From NCBI RefSeq assembly GCF_000003815.2, contig NC_049997.1:7942787-8006786 (forward strand): a stretch of 64,000 nucleotides of DNA. Reading direction: 5' to 3'. Below are positions 59,361-64,000 of this stretch, one piece after another; position 1 is the first letter of the stretch, and every line of letters begins with the position of its first letter. The notes under the pieces were generated by a model, which did no database searches, had not been told where the DNA came from, and saw nothing but the letters and a program-made list of their open reading frames with translations. The stretch is from Branchiostoma floridae. Lineage: Eukaryota > Chordata > Leptocardii > Amphioxiformes > Branchiostomatidae. A program made the translations under genes and the position numbers.

Positions 59361-59809
59361 TACATTTGCAATATATATATTGTACAATAGTGTCTATATA
59401 TAATACAAACATTAAACTATTTCATCATCATCATTTAAGTAATAATTCTAACTAATCATCTGTTTGTGAGATAGCATATCAGCATCAACATGTGGCTTAT
59501 TTGCAATACAAACTACATGTATTAAGTGGAGTCCTGGTACCCCCCATGCAGAGCCTTTTCACTTGGGCACGACAAAGTACGTATATATGAAGTGATTTAG
59601 GAAGGTACCGGTTTAATCACGTTAGAAAGCCATAATGAAAATGTGTAAAATCAGCATAATTCCTTTTCAAGTATCCCTATATTCCCCATGTGGAGCCCTA
59701 ATTAACATAACCAATCCATCATAATATTTTTGACAGTTATGCATGGTTTACACACAAACAACAGTACAAAAAAAATTCATGACTGTCCCCTGTATAATGG
59801 TGCGGTCCA

Positions 59810-59845
59810 AAAAGTGGTCGGTTATTAGAATAACCGACCACTTTT
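59810..59845. repeat. Perfect 17-bp hairpin, 2-base loop
   Basis: AAAAGTGGTCGGTTATT, AG, then its exact complement. It may be the collapsed core of a foldback element. Confidence 0.9.
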
Positions 59846-60542
59846 GAGGTTACTGCCTGATAACCCATGGGAAATGGGGGCCTCTGATTGGCCAACTCCA
59901 TCTGGCTATATGATAATAATCTTTATTGCAAACTCATGGCCGAAGGCTAATTGCAAAAATACATGTATGAAAGTACATTGATGATAATGATACAATAACA
60001 AAGTGGACATTAAGTGAAATAGGGGTCATAAACGAGTGATACTTCTAATCTAAAATGAATACTATTGGGTTTGATTTCTTTTCTGTATACAGTGGAGGAT
60101 GAAATTCCCGACATTTTGGGAGACATATGCATTGGGTGGTGCTAACAGGAAAACAGTTTTTTGTAGTTCGGTACGATGTGCAAAGCTGGGAAAACTTTTG
60201 TTGACTAGTTTAAATAGTTTGTCTCTTTCGGTACTGTAGTGTGACGTCAGTACCTACACGGAAGGTAGTCCTCATGTCTTCCTGTGGAGACCTCAGGGCG
60301 GCATTCTGCCTCTGCCAGGGGAGTCTTCACCGACAACTATTTACTACTTCCAACTTGTCACTTAAGAGTTTCTGACTCGAGTTATTCAGAATGGACAACA
60401 GAGTCCTGCCAGACCGGCTCCTTGGCTGTAGCAAGACCTACATGACGCCGAGGAAGTCAACATTCCCCCTGTAAAATGCCTTGGGCTGTATTACAATCGA
60501 TATCAGCGTTTCTATTTGACATTTGTCCAATACTCCGTCTGT

Positions 60543-60755
60543 TTAGGCTATCGTCACATTTCCAAAAGTCAAATGAATCCAGCAGGGCAGTTTTGGGGAG
60601 CGAAAAGTACTACATAAAAGACAACAAAAACACAAAACGGAACGGAAATAAATCAACAGCGTGCCTTGTGCATATCTGTTGGCATAAACTTTAATTTTTC
60701 GTTTCTGCAAACAGCCTGGCCGGGCCCCCGGGTAGGAAATGTGACGTAGGCCTTA
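60543..60755. mobile_element. 207-bp MITE with TTA duplication (PIF/Harbinger-like)
   Basis: TTA at 60543-60545 and 60753-60755 brackets 60546-60752. Ends GGCTATCGTCACATTTCC and the inverse of GGAAATGTGACGTAGGCC pair with two mismatches. The interior is shared with 10677-10860. The frame 60476-60694 runs through it. Confidence 0.82.
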
Positions 60756-61304
60756 TAAAGTTATGTCTGCGCCCTGTTGTAGAATTCATTACACAGTTCA
60801 GGGTTAGGATTAGAACTACCAAAGAAGAGACTGAAAGGAAAACGGGTCTCCAAATTTGTTATGGAATGGGGACTATAGGTAGATGTTGAAGATATATAAA
60901 TTTGAGAGGTCCGAAGGAGAAGAGATATTCCTGGTTTGGCGATGATTTTTGGACGGCAATGTTAGGCAACAGCTGGAGTTGGAGATCACGTTACTTGTAC
61001 TGGTTGTAGATGTTATCTTTATTTCGGTTACAGTTTTTCTGTCTGTCAAACATGCCGGGTGATAATGACATTCAGTCTGGCTGCTTTATGCATAGCTCAC
61101 ATGATGAGGGGGACCACACAAAATGCTCGTGCGTGTATACATAAGTGTGTTTTAGAGTAACGCCATATTTCAGATGTCACCCGAGTTACAACTGTTATTC
61201 GGCAGCTGTTGAAAGACATGGAAGCGATTGTGTTTTCCATAGCTCACTGCAAAATGATTTCACGGCTCCTTTAGATTTACATGTATCATCATACATTCAA
61301 GCAC

Positions 61305-61490
61305 TAACCCTCTCACTCTCTCACTCACTTATTCACTTACTCAATCAGTCAGTCACTCACTCACTCACGCACTCACTCACTCACTCATCGTGAAGCGTTA
61401 ACGTTAACCGTCTCTCAAATGTCAATAACCCCCAATGTCAATTATCAATCCGTTCATTCATTCATTCATTCATTCATTCATTCATCCACT
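61305..61490. repeat. (CACT)n and (CATT)n microsatellites
   Basis: CACTCACT runs at about 61311-61388 and CATTCATT at about 61452-61486, followed by a short (GTTAGA)3 at 61509-61530. Confidence 0.92.
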
Positions 61491-62084
61491 CATATGCATT
61501 CCTTCAATCAGTTAGAGTTAGAGTTAGAGTAGAGACTAAGTTACTAACAGTAAGAGAGGCACGCTTGCGTCGATCGGACGTTGTCCAGTTGTTATGTAAG
61601 GAATTTGCCATCCCCATGTAAAAGGAAAACTGCAGAGAAAGAACTGTTGCCTAGTGCGACCTGACATAGCCGCATTTTGCGGAGATTCCCCATGTGTAAC
61701 ACACGTTTTCCAACCTTCCAGTTTTCTCGTAACTTTTTAAACAAATGCTGCCTAGAAAATGACGTATTTGGGAACTAAAACTCCAAGATCTACATCCTAG
61801 GCAAGGCATACGAAGACCCGGATGTCAAAGGTCATCTAGCTACACGTGAGCGCCTGGTGACCAAATGTGTTCTATGTATGTTCGCCTGTCGGTGTGATAT
61901 TTGACATTTCTCCACATGCTCGCCTGCGGTGCTGACATGATATGTACAGTACTGTGACTTTCGCATTGTGGGCATACTCTGAAGTAGACCTTGAATGTGA
62001 GAAAATACGACTTTGGCTGGTAAAAAAGGTAGCCACATAGCCTTCTCAAGACCGCAGTAGCAGTTGGTTAAACCTTATCCACTG

Positions 62085-62300
62085 TGTAATTGGCCATGGT
62101 ATTGGAAGACGAATTCGAAGCCCACCCATCTCCTTCCACCTCGTTTGACCTCTCCAATCGGAGTCAGGTAGAAATTCTTCCAACTGGCTGTACATGTAGT
62201 GAGAAAGTCAGATAGTGTCTTTCGCAATGACACCACGTATAGCCAGGGTCGATCGAGTGCCTCTTGGTCTCATGTCCGTTAGACTAGCCATTACGCCATT
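62085..62300 (-). mobile_element. tRNA-derived SINE, degraded
   Basis: Minus strand has an A-box-like AATGGCGTAATGGCTAGTCT, a decayed B box, then TGCGAAAGACACT, CTACCTGACTCCGATTGG and CTTCCAATACC in the same order as the SINE at 7213-7495. Confidence 0.55.
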
Positions 62301-62689
62301 CTAAACGCACAGTTTGGCTTGAGATGGCAGGACAAGCTTAAGGACAGATTTGTAATTTCTTAAAGTTGTGAATAAAACAATAGATATGTAGGACGACAGT
62401 ATGAGAAGTCGTTCGTTAATTGTAAATGTAATATAGCCAACCAGTCCCGTACCGTGCCTGTGTAACGGTGTTAAAAGATCAGTTTTAACGGTTGGCTAAC
62501 TCATAGTACAGCATATAACTTTTAAACAAGTACTGACTCAGTCTTTACATAGACAGACGAGGATTTTTTGATAACGATTTAGTTATCTTCCTTAATTAAG
62601 ACTTCTTACCCAGTCTAGACTAGTACGACAGACTCTAAACCTCCCATACCATGCCAGTGTACATGTACGCTTTTAAAAGCTTGTTGAGT

Positions 62690-62960
62690 AAAGGTGGGGT
62701 CACACATGCGTATATATCCAAGTCTCTACCAGGCTCCACAGGTCGCGGGAAAAATAGTACAAATTGGACAAACATAGATACATAACATGCCAGATGAGTT
62801 AGCTGACCGAGAAGCATGGTTAGCGACCCAGCTAACTCGTCTGACATGTTGTTTGTCCAATTTCTATCAGTTTTACAACGACCTGTGAGGCCTGGAGGTA
62901 AATACTCCCATGCGCGCATCATACGGATTAAATATATACGCAGGTGTGACCCCACCTTAA
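62690..62960. mobile_element. 265-bp foldback MITE with TAA duplication
   Basis: TAA at 62690-62692 and 62958-62960 flank AGGTGGGGTCACAC...GTGTGACCCCACCT. Inverted similarity continues through CATGCGTATATAT, CCACAGGTCG, AAATTGGACAAACA and AGTTAGCTG, so most of the element folds on itself. Both overlapping frames here are its translations. Confidence 0.85.
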
Positions 62961-63089
62961 CGCTTGGTCTTAGAACTGTCGCTGGTAACAGGTTCCCTTT
63001 CCAGTTGATTTGACGCCCTTGAACTCTTACTGTATCAGACAGGAAACAACTTAAACTTTCCTGAAGAAAGAACCGGAAAATTTCTGACT

Positions 63090-63560
63090 TGTGAGCAAAG
63101 TTACGTAATGACAGAACACTTTGCTAGAGAGACTGAAGTAGCAAGTTTGACTTGTTTGAGCGGAAGTATTTTAACGTGTCAGTCAAGTTACGTAATGGCA
63201 TAGCAACTCACTAGAATAACTTGGAAACGACTGTATTATATTGCGACTTAACGTTCTTAGATGTGCTTTGTATTAAGCGGAAACTTTTGAACGTATTTAG
63301 CATAGTTACGAAATGACATAGGACTAAGTTAAAACGATCTTAACCAAAAGTGTATTCCTACATTTACTTATCTATGTGTTATGTTGACACTATAAACATT
63401 TTAACGTATCAACAAAGTTTCGTCATAGCATAGCACTGCGCTAAAAAAACCTGTGTACCTACAAAGTCACTTTACCTGGGCGTCACTTTACCTGTCTAAC
63501 GGAAACATTTCAACGCGTCAGTAAGGTTACGTAACCACACAACATTGCTCTAAAACAACC
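63090..63560. repeat. Degenerate tandem array (~90-118-bp spacing)
   Basis: Blocks of the form CGGAAA.TTTTAACG..TCAG.AAGTTACGTAATG.CATA recur with anchors near 63101, 63188, 63306, 63419 and 63527. Units are strongly diverged. Confidence 0.6.
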
Positions 63561-63633
63561 TCCAAACCCACCGTAACCAATTTGTCGTACCTGAACACCT
63601 AGTGTATCCAAAATACGACTTCCGGATGTTTGA

Positions 63634-63900
63634 ATGTTTGCTTTAGTTCTGTTACAGAACTTTCTCTACCGGATTGCAGAAAGTGTAACCGTCAAAATAG
63701 AAGAAAGCAAACTGAAGCGTGTTCAGAACTGTCGAAGAATGAAAAGTTGTGAAAACAACGGGATGTTAAGAATACACTGTTTTGCTGACCTTTTTAGCCT
63801 TTGTCAATTACCTGTAAATGATAGGACATTACTCGGGGTGGAAGGTATCCTTGTTATGTACATTAACATTCCTGTGCAGAGACAAAAGGGTCTTCGGTGA
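63634..63900 (+). CDS. 88-codon open frame, unrecognised
   Basis: Starts with an ATG and ends TGA near the right edge of the window. An acceptor-like tract ending CTGTTACAG lies eight codons in, so an exon starting there is an alternative. It is basic in the middle (ESKLKRVQNCRRMKSCENN). It begins about 70 bp after a degenerate tandem array. No family was recognised. Confidence 0.13.
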   Translation: MFALVLLQNFLYRIAESVTVKIEESKLKRVQNCRRMKSCENNGMLRIHCFADLFSLCQLPVNDRTLLGVEGILVMYINIPVQRQKGLR

Positions 63901-64000
63901 CTTCCAATCTTGGAACTGGCGGGGAAACTGTCGCATAGAGGATGTCGGTGATCTTTCGTCGTTTTGGTGACTTGAGATGCTTACGAGACAAGTTCAAGTT

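Larger units (their letters stand above)
59361..62084. other. Non-coding between gap 3 and the 62-kb SINE
   Basis: Holds the hairpin, a MITE and microsatellites. TAATAATCTTTATTGCAAAC near 59910 looks like the reversed tail of a retrotransposon. The rest is unrecognised. Confidence 0.35.

Noticed and set aside
61509-61530. Telomere-like GTTAGA repeats
   Set aside because: Only about three units and not TTAGGG; it is a minor simple repeat beside larger microsatellites.

Overview
This window is almost certainly animal nuclear DNA from a draft assembly. It has AT-rich non-coding sequence, GT-AG splice-like junctions, tRNA-derived SINEs, non-LTR retrotransposon tails, many short inverted-repeat transposons and three runs of N (33331-33545, 35139-35413, 59185-59360). 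There are no operons, ribosome binding sites or long bacterial-style ORFs. The repeat style is what I would expect of a cephalochordate (amphioxus, Branchiostoma), but that is inference from general resemblance, not a match I could run. Almost all open frames are 60-130 codons, which six-frame chance can produce in 64 kb. Only a few deserve to be called candidate exons.

The one convincing protein-coding signal is near the middle, on the + strand. A coding exon at about 45994-46179 ends inside a Ras-superfamily P-loop (GQAAVGKT) at a consensus splice donor. Upstream, two splice-bounded stretches (donor at 44735/44736; 45718-45810) look like 5' exons. Downstream, an open 3'-exon-like stretch (46667-46880) follows a strong acceptor in a compatible phase. 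The remaining exons of a full GTPase were not found. Weaker open frames are listed at 26.0, 32.9-33.3, 38.4, 44.1, 54.7, 57.1, 58.7 and 63.6 kb with low confidence.

The rest is a dense repeat landscape. Region by region: 0-12 kb has a dispersed repeat pair, a four-copy ~175-bp tandem array, a TTA-flanked MITE, a LINE tail, a MITE family with CTCF-like ends, a 119-bp duplication and a SINE. 12-15 kb has four terminal-inverted-repeat elements in a row. 15-29 kb is mostly unrecognised sequence with a SINE, a LINE tail, foldback elements and simple repeats. 29-32 kb has a LINE tail flanked by a ~131-bp direct repeat. 33-41 kb has two copies of a Foldback-like element whose ends are 10-bp tandem repeats; one copy has a 9-bp target duplication, the other ends in a perfect 149-bp palindrome. 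41-52 kb has MITEs, SINEs and the GTPase exon cluster. 52-56 kb has an array of MITE-end motifs interrupted by a hAT element with a perfect 8-bp target duplication, and a second hAT copy. 56-64 kb has LINE 3' ends (one with a recognisable reverse-transcriptase C-terminus and an 80-bp flanking duplication), MITEs, a SINE and a degenerate tandem array.

The most interesting material is the mobile-element biology: the Foldback/MULE-like element with a shared internal reading frame, the hAT inside a motif array, and two 5'-truncated LINE insertions with unusually long target duplications. No pathway-level gene cooperation can be inferred.
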